Of a stretch of 52,617 bases of DNA, positions 25,093 to 33,150 are shown one piece after another. Below the pieces are notes generated by a model, which did no database searches, was not told where the DNA came from, and saw only the letters and a program-made list of their open reading frames with translations. Each line of letters starts with the position of its first letter. Position 1 is the stretch's first letter. Source of the DNA: an uncultured Chitinophagaceae bacterium (GTDB taxonomy: Bacteria > Bacteroidota > Bacteroidia > Chitinophagales > Chitinophagaceae); assembly GCA_937996595.1 (NCBI GenBank), contig CALKVC010000149.1, forward strand, positions 1-52,617. The letters run 5' to 3'. Position numbers and translations under genes: made by a program.

Positions 25093-25296
25093 GAGATTGC
25101 TTCACTGCGTTCGCAATGACGGAAGGGACTGGGTTCGGAAAAACGGGAATTGAGTTTTCGAGGAACGTAACCCTCAATTGTTCGTCATTGCGAGGAACGA
25201 GGCAATCTCCAGGTAAGTACATGAATTCAACCTCTAATGAAGAGATTGCTTCACTGCGTTCGCAATGACGAAAGGGAATGCGTTCGCAATGACTGC
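25093..25296. repeat. REP-like intergenic repeat cluster (GAGATTGCTTC...GCAATGACG)
   Basis: Two direct copies of a 29-bp unit starting GAGATTGCTTCACTGCG at 25093-25121 and 25242-25270, an inverted variant CGTCATTGCGAGGAACGAGG... at 25183-25209, and a partial copy GCGTTCGCAATGAC near 25280. Each unit is partly self-complementary (GATTGC / GCAATG). This repeat type occurs between genes in many unrelated bacteria. Confidence 0.75.
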
Positions 25297-25312
25297 CAGA
25301 ATTTAATCCGCA

Positions 25313-25894
25313 ATGATAGAGGACATTAAAAGTATGCTGAAAAAAATTGTAACCATAGGACCAGAATCAACCGGAAAAAGTATGCTGTGCAGCCAGTTGG
25401 CTAACCATTTTAATACCAGGTGGGTACCGGAATATGCCAGGGAATATTTAATGAAGCATGGTACCAAATACAAATACGATGATCTCTATACCATTGCCGA
25501 AGGACAAATAAAAGGGGAAGAAACTATTATTAATAAATTGCAAAGCCCTCAACCTTCAACACAAAATCCTAAACCGATATTTATTGACACAGACCTAAGC
25601 GTTATAAAAGTATGGAGCGAATTTGTTTTTAATACATGTGATAACCGCATCCTGACTAAAATAGCGAACCGCCCTTACCATCTTTATTTGCTTTGTAATA
25701 TTGATTTGCCATGGGTGAAAGACGAACTGCGGGAATACCCTGACCTGGAAAGCAGGGAAAAACTTTACCATTACTATAAAGATTTTTTAATTAATCAGCA
25801 TATTCCCTGGGTGGAGATCAGCGGCAATTATGAAGAAAGGCTGCAAAAAGGCATAGACGCTGTAAATCAGTTTATTTTACCGCAAAGGCGCTAA
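25313..25894 (+). CDS. nadR: NadR-like ATPase, ribosylnicotinamide kinase type
   Basis: 193 residues from ATG 25313; an internal ATG at 25334 (MLKKIVTIGPESTGKS) is an equally good start. It is an AAA/P-loop kinase of the NadR C-terminal domain type: Walker A GPESTGKS, then VPEYAREYL, and IDTDLSVIKVWSE as the Walker B-like D-T-D segment. It should phosphorylate nicotinamide riboside to NMN, and so retain what PnuC brings in. No nucleotidyltransferase or helix-turn-helix domain is attached, unlike enterobacterial NadR. The last codons and stop lie in an 8-bp tandem repeat. Confidence 0.85.
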   Translation: MIEDIKSMLKKIVTIGPESTGKSMLCSQLANHFNTRWVPEYAREYLMKHGTKYKYDDLYTIAEGQIKGEETIINKLQSPQPSTQNPKPIFIDTDLSVIKVWSEFVFNTCDNRILTKIANRPYHLYLLCNIDLPWVKDELREYPDLESREKLYHYYKDFLINQHIPWVEISGNYEERLQKGIDAVNQFILPQRR

Positions 25895-25996
25895 GGCACA
25901 AAGATGCACAATGTGATTTTCTTTGCTGAAAGATCCTGTTTTCAATAAATATTTTTCTTGGTACCATTTTGTGTGTTTGTGCCTTTGTGGCAAATC
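25881..25996. repeat. Inverted pair of octamer repeat tracts between convergent genes
   Basis: Left tract 25881-25912: CGCAAAGG, CGCTAAGG, CACAAAGA, TGCACAAT. Right tract 25965-25996: CATTTTGT, GTGTTTGT, GCCTTTGT, GGCAAATC. The right one is an inverted version of the left. The nadR stop codon is in unit two of the left tract and the mtgA stop follows the right one directly, so the pair may fold as a shared terminator. Confidence 0.65.
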
Positions 25997-26689
25997 TCAT
26001 CTAAGTAATTCCCTTATATCAGGATCAGATTCCAAATTATTCATCTGCCGCAACAGCAGCGAAGACCTCATGGATACATAACGGCTAAGTGGTTTCACCG
26101 TAAATTTTTTCGGATTGGGTAAACAGGCCGCAATCATGGCTGCTTCCTGCCGGGTAAGGTTAATGGCATCTTTTTTAAAATAGGCTTTAGCGGCAGCCTG
26201 CACACCAAAAATACCCGGGCCCATTTCTGCCACATTCAGATAGGTTTGTAATATTCTTTTTTTACTCCAGGCTTTTTCTATCATAAAAGTAAAATACACT
26301 TCCAGCCCCTTACGGAAATAGCCGCCCCCCTGCCATAAAAAAACATTCTTGGCAACCTGCTGGCTGATGGTACTGGCGCCACGACGCCTGGTTGGATGTT
26401 TCTCATTATACTTCATGGCTTTCTTAATGGCCTTCAGATCAAACCCATCATGATCAGGAAACAACTGGTCTTCACCGGCCATAACAGCCAGTTTAATATG
26501 CGGACTCATTTCACTATATGAAACATAATCCCGTTTTAATCCATGTCCTGAAACGATACTGCCTATTTGAGTAAGTGTAACGGGCGGATTTACCCATTTG
26601 CAGAATAAGATATACAATAACTGCAGCACAAACAACCATACAAACAAGCGAAACATTTTCCTAAGCCAGTTTCTTTTTCCTTCAGCCAT
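25997..26689 (-). CDS. mtgA: Monofunctional peptidoglycan glycosyltransferase
   Basis: A 230-residue GT51 enzyme with one N-terminal membrane helix (about 11-30) and the full set of transglycosylase motifs: EDQLFPDHDGFD (motif 1 with catalytic Glu), RGASTISQQVAKN (motif 2), RKGLEVYFTFMIEKAWSKKRILQTYLN (motif 3, second Glu), and AAKAYFKK. It polymerises lipid II into glycan strands in the periplasm. No transpeptidase domain is attached, so MtgA rather than a class A PBP. It is last in a probable four-gene minus-strand unit. Confidence 0.95.
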   Translation of the reverse strand: MAEGKRNWLRKMFRLFVWLFVLQLLYILFCKWVNPPVTLTQIGSIVSGHGLKRDYVSYSEMSPHIKLAVMAGEDQLFPDHDGFDLKAIKKAMKYNEKHPTRRRGASTISQQVAKNVFLWQGGGYFRKGLEVYFTFMIEKAWSKKRILQTYLNVAEMGPGIFGVQAAAKAYFKKDAINLTRQEAAMIAACLPNPKKFTVKPLSRYVSMRSSLLLRQMNNLESDPDIRELLR

Positions 26690-26760
26690 GAAAGCTTATT
26701 TAAGAAAGTTATTCTAATGAATGTTCTACTATTGTTTATGAAAACAAATACAAGTGTTGA

Positions 26761-27315
26761 TTAGTTTTTATTTCCCTGCATGTTCATGTATTCTATGCGG
26801 TAATTTTTTTTTCCGATAACCATCCCTTTATTGCCGCTGCGCATCAGCAGGTAACCTATGCCGGCCAGCCCTGCTGATGCGATCATCAGCCCCGGACTGA
26901 ATTTTTTCCTGTCGGCCAGGTATACCACCCCACTGGCTGCCGTTAGTACGATTCCGCCGCCGAACAATGCAGCACCACTGCCTTTCAGGTTAAACCCGGA
27001 TTGCTTTTTGCCTATCGCTCCAATTTGCCGGTAATGATACGCGTACCTGAAACTGCCTGCCGTATCGGTAATATAAAAACCAAGATTTGTTCTAACGGTT
27101 CTTACAACAAATTCCTGCAGGTAAACCGTATCATTGGCAATCCTGTTAATCAGTGCATTCCGGTAAACATCATCCGTTGTTACAAATTCTATCTGCGTAC
27201 CGGCATAATATGACCGGATGGTCTTGTCTTTCTTCTTCAATATGATAAAATCTGATGATTGTGCAAATGAATAATTCACACAAAAAAGCAATGATATGGC
27301 CAGCATGCGTTTCAT
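26761..27315 (-). CDS. Small membrane-associated protein of unknown function
   Basis: A 184-residue protein with signal peptide (MKRMLAISLLFCVNYSFAQ), a beta-rich region about 20-115 (FIILKKKDKTIRSYYAG, TNLGFYITDTAGSFRYAY), then two glycine-rich hydrophobic segments (GSGAALFGGGIVLTAASGVV and GLMIASAGLAGIGYLLM) and a short charged tail. Similar proteins occur in Chitinophagaceae without known function. It follows the LysE gene by 3 bp, so the two are almost certainly co-transcribed. Confidence 0.7.
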   Translation of the reverse strand: MKRMLAISLLFCVNYSFAQSSDFIILKKKDKTIRSYYAGTQIEFVTTDDVYRNALINRIANDTVYLQEFVVRTVRTNLGFYITDTAGSFRYAYHYRQIGAIGKKQSGFNLKGSGAALFGGGIVLTAASGVVYLADRKKFSPGLMIASAGLAGIGYLLMRSGNKGMVIGKKNYRIEYMNMQGNKN

Positions 27316-27318
27316 CTT

Positions 27319-27954
27319 TTATACCACTTTTTTTGAAGTTAGGATAACACCTGCGATAAGCAGGATGCCGAAGATTAAGAACATAAGCCCCGAAATCTTG
27401 TTTATGATGGTAATGTTCTTATCCGTCAGCTTTTTCCTGAGTTTACCTGCCAGGTAAATTTTTAAAACATCTGCTGACATGTATACTGCGAGACAGATGG
27501 AAAAAACAACCACCCTTTCATCATACGTATTCGATAATGATTTGGTGGCAGCGGCAAACCATAACGCAATCACGCCCGGGTTCAATGTATTTATCAAAAA
27601 ACCCGTGATGAATAACCGGGCATGTGTGGAAACAGCTATCCGCACACCCTGGTCGAGTTCCTCCCTTGTATGGTACTTCTTGAAAAAAAGGTAATAGATG
27701 CCGAGGCTTATGAGCAGGGCGCCGCCTGTGATACCGATTGGGCCTTTATGCGTAATGAGGCTGGTAAACAGGCCGCTGAATGCGTTGGCGGTTATTACCC
27801 AGAGTATATCACTCAGCCATACCCCTGAAATAAAATAAAAAGCACTGGCCAGTCCGTAATTGATCCTGAGCTTGATGATGGTAAATATTACCGGGCCAAC
27901 TGAAAATACCAATGCCAGCCCCAGTAATAAGCCAGAAATAATGGCATCAAACAT
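27319..27954 (-). CDS. LysE-family translocator
   Basis: A 211-residue membrane protein with about six hydrophobic segments. The N-terminal GLLLGLALVFSVGPVIFTII carries the G-x-x-x-G-P motif of LysE/RhtB exporters, and FLINTLNPGVIALWFAAA is the family's conserved N-P-x-x-x-x-F/W loop. These proteins export amino acids or related compounds; the substrate cannot be told here. Between the GH3 gene and a small hypothetical gene on the same strand. Confidence 0.88.
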   Translation of the reverse strand: MFDAIISGLLLGLALVFSVGPVIFTIIKLRINYGLASAFYFISGVWLSDILWVITANAFSGLFTSLITHKGPIGITGGALLISLGIYYLFFKKYHTREELDQGVRIAVSTHARLFITGFLINTLNPGVIALWFAAATKSLSNTYDERVVVFSICLAVYMSADVLKIYLAGKLRKKLTDKNITIINKISGLMFLIFGILLIAGVILTSKKVV

Positions 27955-27996
27955 TCAAAATCTTTTGGTAGTAGTAATAGAATATCAATTTGTTTT

Positions 27997-29520
27997 TTAC
28001 TGCTGTAGGAAAGCCTGCCATTCTTCCAGTATCTTACCTTTCAGCACCCTTGGAAATTTATGCTGGCCGCCAACTTTTCCCCTGGCATTCATGAAATCAA
28101 GAAAAGTTTGTTCCGGCAACACTTCCACTTCCACCGCTTTCAATGCATGCTTCCTTTCCACTTCATAGTCATCGTTCAGCAACTTGAGTTTATTGTCTAA
28201 TACGCTGCCCAATGCAGCCGCATCAACTTTGTCGTCAGTGGCAATATACCATTTGTGAGCGAAAAAAGTACCATATGGCACCCCGCATACCGTAAATTCA
28301 GGTATACTGATGTTCAGTTCCCCGCTTGCCATCTCTATGGCTTTGGTCATATTGTCTACACTCAGGTGTTCTCCAACTAGGCTTAAAAAATGCTTGGTAC
28401 GGCCGGTGATGATGATCTCGTTCCTTTCCCTGTCAACCAACCTAACGGTGTCGCCTATGGCATAACGCCAGGCACCCGCATTGGTGCTTATCAGGATGGC
28501 ATAATCCTTATGTTCTTCTATTTCATGGATCATCAGGGCCTCATGTTCTTCATACATGTTTCCTTCGCTGTCAAAATTCTTATCATCAAAAGGAACAAAT
28601 TCAAAGAAGATATTGTTGTTCAGCGCCAGTTGCATACCGGCTGTATCCTGCCTGTTCTGGTATGCCAGGAAGCCTTCACTGGCCAGGTAGGTCTGTATAT
28701 AGGTAATCGGTTTCCCGAGTAATTTTTCAAACCCTTTCTTATACGGTTCCAGGGCCACCCCGCCATGAACATAGAATGCCATATTGGGCCATAATTCATG
28801 TATATGCTTCAGCTTATAGCGTTCTATGATCTTTTCCAGGCACAACTGAAGCCAGGCAGGAACGCCTACGATAAAGCCGATATCCCAGTTGGGGGCATTT
28901 TCAACCACTTCTTCGAGCTTTTTGGCCCAGTCTTTTTCTTTCGCAATTTTCTTACCCGGCTTATATAAGCCCAGCCCCGAAAACCAGAACGGGATCTTCT
29001 TTTGCTGAATGCCGCTGAGGTCGCCGGCAAAATAAGTTGGGCCTTTTTGCAATTGTGTGCTCCCGCCCAGCATGAGCCAGCCTTTCCCTATAGAACTTTT
29101 GGGTACATTTTCGTAACGGGTAAGGCTAAGCAATTGCCTGAAACTGGTAACCGTATTGCTGCGTATCAGGTCTTTGGTGATAGGGATATACTTACTGGCT
29201 GCTTCACTGGTTCCGCTACTGAGGGCAAAATATTTAATCACACCCGGCCAGCAAACATCAGGGGTTCCTTCCAGGGTTTTGTACCACCAGTCCTTATACA
29301 TCTTACTATAATTGCAGGATGGTACAGTTTGCTGGAACTTTTTACCCGGATGGCGGCTCATTAATATCTCATCAAAGCGGTAAGCCTGCCCAAATTCTGT
29401 AAACCTTGCCCGGCGAAGCAGTTTCTTAAGCACTTTCAACTGCTGACGCCTCGCATCACTTACAGGTAAATTCAACACCCGTGCTATACCCTTGGGAATC
29501 TTTATTTCAATGATTGCCAT
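27997..29520 (-). CDS. GH3-family acyl-adenylate enzyme
   Basis: A 507-residue member of the GH3 (auxin-responsive promoter) family, ANL-superfamily enzymes that adenylate carboxylic acids and, in plants, join them to amino acids. Visible are the ATP-loop FALSSGTSEAASKYIP, the conserved WPGVIKYF and YPRVxxPxxW-like block near DVCWPG, a substrate region IGFIVGVPAWL, EFVPFD and the hinge YRYAIGDTV-like segment WRYAIGDTVRLV. Bacteroidetes homologues are widespread; their natural acid and acceptor are not established to my knowledge. First gene of the minus-strand unit GH3-LysE-hypothetical-mtgA, with a good promoter. Confidence 0.88.
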   Translation of the reverse strand: MAIIEIKIPKGIARVLNLPVSDARRQQLKVLKKLLRRARFTEFGQAYRFDEILMSRHPGKKFQQTVPSCNYSKMYKDWWYKTLEGTPDVCWPGVIKYFALSSGTSEAASKYIPITKDLIRSNTVTSFRQLLSLTRYENVPKSSIGKGWLMLGGSTQLQKGPTYFAGDLSGIQQKKIPFWFSGLGLYKPGKKIAKEKDWAKKLEEVVENAPNWDIGFIVGVPAWLQLCLEKIIERYKLKHIHELWPNMAFYVHGGVALEPYKKGFEKLLGKPITYIQTYLASEGFLAYQNRQDTAGMQLALNNNIFFEFVPFDDKNFDSEGNMYEEHEALMIHEIEEHKDYAILISTNAGAWRYAIGDTVRLVDRERNEIIITGRTKHFLSLVGEHLSVDNMTKAIEMASGELNISIPEFTVCGVPYGTFFAHKWYIATDDKVDAAALGSVLDNKLKLLNDDYEVERKHALKAVEVEVLPEQTFLDFMNARGKVGGQHKFPRVLKGKILEEWQAFLQQ

Positions 29521-29548
29521 TAATTGCTTAAGCGGTTAATAATAGAAG

Positions 29549-29580
29549 CAAATATAATTTATTGTAATTCCATGTTCCAA
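29549..29580 (-). promoter_or_regulatory. Promoter of the GH3 gene (TTG-N21-TATATTTG)
   Basis: On the minus strand TTG (29580-29578), a 21-bp spacer, then TATATTTG (29556-29549), an exact TAnnTTTG box; the ATG is 28 bp downstream. Confidence 0.65.
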
Positions 29581-29794
29581 CTAAATAATTTAAACGGGCA
29601 AAATCCAAACCATGATAGCATGGCTCCTTCTTGTTTAAGGATTTATGGGGGTTTTGTGAGCCGTAATATTTCAGGCTTACGCTGATACTTTTACAGGTAA
29701 ATGAACAAGAGACCTTTTCAACCCTGAAATAAACCGTTTAACCATGAGCCGTTGTTTTAATGCAGTTGTCATATTTTTTTTAGTAAAAAAGGGT

Positions 29795-29802
29795 TACGTT
29801 TG
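29795..29802 (+). promoter_or_regulatory. -7 promoter box (TACGTTTG) of the S46 peptidase gene
   Basis: Exact TAnnTTTG box 21 bp before ATG 29824. A longer reading frame begins inside this box and so is unlikely to be translated. Confidence 0.6.
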
Positions 29803-29823
29803 CCATCTAAAAAATATGAACTT

Positions 29824-31986
29824 ATGAAGAAAATATTTCTCTCAATCGTTTTGGCGGTTAGCCTGTTTAAGGCAAGCGCCGATGAAGGAATGTGGCTTCC
29901 CATGCTCCTTGGGCAGCAAGTATATAACGACATGGTAAAAAAAGGGCTTAAGCTTACCAAAGAACAACTGTATTCAATAAACAAATCATCGCTGAAAGAC
30001 GCCATCATCATTTTTGGCGGTGGTTGTACCGGCGAGATCGTTAGCAACCAGGGTTTGATTTTTACCAATCACCACTGCGGATATGGCGCTATTGCTGGTG
30101 CCAGCAGCGTTGAAAACAATTACCTGCGCGACGGTTTTTATGCCTACAACAAAGACCAGGAAATTAAAAGCCAGCTAACGGTGCAGTTCCTCGACAGGAT
30201 TGTGGATGTTACCAAAGAAGTGGAAGAAGGATTGAAAGGACTTGCCTGGGCCGACCGGGTGAAAAAATTACAGGAAGTTTATAAAGGTATTACAGATAAG
30301 GTACTTGATAAGGAAAACGGGCTGGCTGGCAGAATTTACAGCATGTTTAAAGATAACCAGTACCTGATGTATGTATATAAAACTTACCGCGACATACGCC
30401 TGGTTGGTGCTCCACCTGAAAGCGTAGGAAAATTTGGCGGTGATACAGATAACTGGGAATGGCCTCGTCATACCGGTGATTTTTCCATTTTCAGGGTTTA
30501 TGCAACCAAAGACGGCAAACCTGCCGAATACAGCAAAGACAATGTACCAATGGTGCCCAAACATTATCTGCCGGTGAGCATCAAAGGCCTGAAAGACGGG
30601 GATTTTGCCATGATATATGGTTACCCCGGCAGCACCAACCGCTATGAAACCAGTTATGGTATTAAACTGAAAAACGAAATTGAAAACCCTTCTCTCGTTG
30701 GTCTCAGGGATATGAGGCTTAAATACATGCACGAGCAGATGATAAAAGATCCGGCTATCAAGTTAAAGCTGGCATCAGATTATGCAGGTATTGCCAATTA
30801 CTGGAAATTCTTTGATGGTGAAACCAAGCAGCTCGTAAAATTCAAAACCTATGAACAAAAGCAGGAATTTGAAAAGAAATTTACCAACTGGGCAAAAGGC
30901 AAGGCTGAATATGAGAACCTGATGAACGAGTATGAAAAAAATTATGCCGCCTGGACACCTTACAGTAAACACCGCCAGTACCTGAGAGAAGGAATCCTTG
31001 GATCTCCGCTGGCTGCTTTTGCTTCTTCCCTGATGGGTCTGGAAGCCGCCATGGTGAAACAGGGTGCCACAAGTGCAGATATCAAGAAAGCAGCAGATGC
31101 GGCTGAAGCCGCCCGCAAAAATTACCTGGATGCCGCCGACAGGCCCAGTGATGAAAAAATACTGGCCGCAGTTGCCATGGCTTTTTATAAGGATATAGAA
31201 AAAAGCCAGCACCCGATCGGTTTCTATGAAAAACTGAAAGGCAGTTACGGATCGCTGGATGATGAAGCCACTTATAAAAAATGGGCGAAAGATGTTTTTG
31301 ACAATACCATGATTTTGAACGACAGTAAATGGTCGGCATTTATGGCAAACCCGGATGCCAATGCTTTGCAGGCCGATCCTGCCTTTGATTTTGCCGGTGG
31401 ATTTGTTAAGAACTATAATACCAAATATGCACCACTATTCACCGTATTCAATAACAAGAATAACGAACTGGGCCGTTCTTATATGAAAGGTATCATGGAA
31501 ATGAATCCGGATGCAGTTAAAAAAATGTATCCGGATGCCAATTTCAGCATGCGTGTTAGTTATGGCAACGTAAAAAGCTATGCACCACGCGATGCCGTTA
31601 AATACGACTATGTAACTACCAGCAAAGGTATCCTGGAGAAATATGTTGCAGGAGATTACGAATTTGACCTGCCCAAAAAACAGGTAGAGCTGCTTAAGAA
31701 AAAAGATTTCGGACAATATGCCGATAAAACCCGTAACGACCTGGTAGTCGGCTTCATCACTACCAATGATATAACAGGTGGAAACAGCGGAAGCCCGGTT
31801 ATTGACGGAAGCGGAAACCTGATAGGGCTCGCATTTGATGGCAACTATGAAGCCTTAAGCCATAAGATTGCGTTTGATAAGGACCTGAACCGGACCATCT
31901 GTGTGGATGTGAGGTATGTACTGTGGTGCATTGATAAACTGGGAGGTGCTACAAATATCATCAATGAACTTAAACTGGTAAAGTAA
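29824..31986 (+). CDS. S46-family dipeptidyl-peptidase, DPP7-like
   Basis: 720 residues from ATG 29824, giving signal peptide MKKIFLSIVLAVSLFKASA. Chymotrypsin-like S46 exopeptidase that takes dipeptides from peptide N-termini in the periplasm. Catalytic triad positions: His in TNHHCGYGAI (83/84), Asp in the GGDTDNWEWPRHTGDF region, Ser655 in GGNSGSP. N-terminal recognition motifs WLPMLLGQQ and NNYLRDGFYA are present. Position 673, 18 residues after the Ser, is Gly (AFDGNYE); the family literature links Gly there to DPP7 (hydrophobic P1) and Arg to DPP11 (Asp/Glu P1). Length is typical. A perfect terminator follows. Confidence 0.93.
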   Translation: MKKIFLSIVLAVSLFKASADEGMWLPMLLGQQVYNDMVKKGLKLTKEQLYSINKSSLKDAIIIFGGGCTGEIVSNQGLIFTNHHCGYGAIAGASSVENNYLRDGFYAYNKDQEIKSQLTVQFLDRIVDVTKEVEEGLKGLAWADRVKKLQEVYKGITDKVLDKENGLAGRIYSMFKDNQYLMYVYKTYRDIRLVGAPPESVGKFGGDTDNWEWPRHTGDFSIFRVYATKDGKPAEYSKDNVPMVPKHYLPVSIKGLKDGDFAMIYGYPGSTNRYETSYGIKLKNEIENPSLVGLRDMRLKYMHEQMIKDPAIKLKLASDYAGIANYWKFFDGETKQLVKFKTYEQKQEFEKKFTNWAKGKAEYENLMNEYEKNYAAWTPYSKHRQYLREGILGSPLAAFASSLMGLEAAMVKQGATSADIKKAADAAEAARKNYLDAADRPSDEKILAAVAMAFYKDIEKSQHPIGFYEKLKGSYGSLDDEATYKKWAKDVFDNTMILNDSKWSAFMANPDANALQADPAFDFAGGFVKNYNTKYAPLFTVFNNKNNELGRSYMKGIMEMNPDAVKKMYPDANFSMRVSYGNVKSYAPRDAVKYDYVTTSKGILEKYVAGDYEFDLPKKQVELLKKKDFGQYADKTRNDLVVGFITTNDITGGNSGSPVIDGSGNLIGLAFDGNYEALSHKIAFDKDLNRTICVDVRYVLWCIDKLGGATNIINELKLVK

Positions 31987-32009
31987 ACCCGAATTTTATT
32001 CCTTTTGTT

Positions 32010-32039
32010 AAACCGTTGCATATTTATGCAGCGGTTTTT
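32010..32039 (+). terminator. Intrinsic terminator of the S46 peptidase gene
   Basis: AAACCG-T-TGCATA / TATGCA-G-CGGTTT stem with one T-G mismatch and a 2-nt loop, running into TTTTTC. Confidence 0.88.
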
Positions 32040-32132
32040 CATTTTTATGAATGCTTGACATCCATCCGGGTGCGGTTGAATCATTACCTTCCTGTAATAG
32101 CAGCCAGGTTGTAACTAAACTGGCCGGGCATA

Positions 32133-32327
32133 TCAAAATAATGAAAAACCCCTCCTCAATTGAAATCCTTTACGCTGGCGCTGAATGTTCCATAACTCGG
32201 CTGATATGAATACCGGCTGATGCTTTTGGCTGTTGGCTTCATGCACGTCCTGCTTTATGGCCAGGGAAAGTTCTTTTGCTTCTGTATGATGCAATGGGTT
32301 GAACAGGTTTATTATTTGCGTTTTCAT
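32133..32327 (-). CDS. Tiny basic protein, paralogue of its neighbour (unknown)
   Basis: 64 residues, second of a tandem pair. It starts MKTQIINLFN, has a middle amphipathic stretch (AKELSLAIKQDVHEA) and a basic end ISAELWNIQRQRKGFQLRRG. The pair shares M-[KR]-T-Q-x-x-x-L-F-N-x-L, then S-A-[DE]-L-W-N-I-Q-R-x-R-x-x-F-x-x-R-R. Conservation of both ends in two copies argues that it is a real protein. Short proteins with a similar LWNIQRQ motif occur in Chitinophagaceae as far as I remember, with no known role. The 37-bp gap to its paralogue suggests one mRNA. No membrane segment or signal peptide; the tail is strongly positive. Confidence 0.7.
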   Translation of the reverse strand: MKTQIINLFNPLHHTEAKELSLAIKQDVHEANSQKHQPVFISAELWNIQRQRKGFQLRRGFSLF

Positions 32328-32364
32328 GTTATTATTTTTTAATGTTTATAATAGTTTACTAGTA

Positions 32365-32550
32365 TCAGAATGACCTCCTGATATTAAATACCCTGCGCCG
32401 GCGCTGGATGTTCCACAGATCTGCTGAACTGAATGTTTTGTGCTGGCCGTCGTTTATTCCAAAAGCCAGGGTTTCTTTTACCTCTGTTACCAGGTTTTTT
32501 ACTGTTTCTTTACTTAAGTTGTTAAATAAAGTTGTTGTTTGCGTTCTCAT
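32365..32550 (-). CDS. Tiny basic protein, paralogue of its neighbour (unknown)
   Basis: 61 residues, first of the tandem pair. N-terminus MRTQTTTLFNNL, middle ETVKNLVTEVKETLAFG, C-terminus FSSADLWNIQRRRRVFNIRR plus SF. It shares the Leu-Trp-Asn-Ile-Gln-Arg core and the spaced basic residues with the downstream copy. Its promoter is unusually clear (32631-32663) and overlaps an inverted repeat, so the pair is probably regulated. Possible roles such as nucleic-acid or membrane binding rest only on charge and are not supported otherwise. Confidence 0.72.
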   Translation of the reverse strand: MRTQTTTLFNNLSKETVKNLVTEVKETLAFGINDGQHKTFSSADLWNIQRRRRVFNIRRSF

Positions 32551-32630
32551 GACTAAAAATTTAAATTGTTTAATAATTGGTTGATGTCTTTGTTTTTTTG
32601 CTTTTTCAGCCCTTAATCACATTGACAACA

Positions 32631-32671
32631 CAAAGATAAAAACATTTTTAGTACTATACAAAACATAGTAC
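32631..32671 (-). promoter_or_regulatory. Promoter with overlapping inverted repeat upstream of the tiny-protein pair
   Basis: Minus strand: TTTTG (32663-32659), 20-bp spacer, TATCTTTG (32638-32631), matching both Bacteroidetes promoter boxes at the right distance. The inverted repeat GTACTAT (32651-32657) / ATAGTAC (32665-32671) surrounds the -33 box, as an operator would. Leader to the ATG is about 75 nt. Confidence 0.65.
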
Positions 32672-33150
32672 CATTCATTTACCAGTAACTGGCACTGTTA
32701 AATACTATAAAATACACGCCGGTTCTGACTTTGGCCATTTTCCGGGGTGTAAAAAGAAAAAATCGGGATTTTGACAAACGGTTTATATAGCTGATGAGTG
32801 GATTTTGCTGCACTGCCTACAATTCTTTTATGCTATATCTGAAGGGTATTTTACTAAAAAATCCGGCCAAAGGCTTGATTAATAACTGTTCTTGTATTAA
32901 TTTGGTGGCTGAAAAGCTATTCTACGTTTTCCGGTTTTATTTATAGCTTATTATAATAAAACTGTCTATGTGTTTGTCTTTTACGCTCCCGATATTTCCT
33001 TAAAACCATCTTTTACCCAGGTTTAAACAATATTTTCCTGTAATCGGGTTAACCGGCAGGGTATATTTCACTCCGTATTCTGTGTTACTGATTTTGACAA
33101 GCAAATCATCAACATTCGGGCATTGCCCGGGTAGAAAACGATCTAGGTAC
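32672..33150. other. Long A/T-rich intergenic region
   Basis: About 480 bp with no credible gene. A short inverted repeat CGGGC-ATT-GCCCG (33117-33129) lies shortly before the next gene. No exact promoter box was recognised. Confidence 0.45.

Larger units (their letters stand above)
29521..29823. other. Divergent region before the S46 peptidase
   Basis: About 300 bp holding the two divergent promoters (29549-29580 minus; 29795-29802 plus). Between them I see only a weak A/T-rich inverted repeat near 29660-29682. No gene. Confidence 0.5.
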
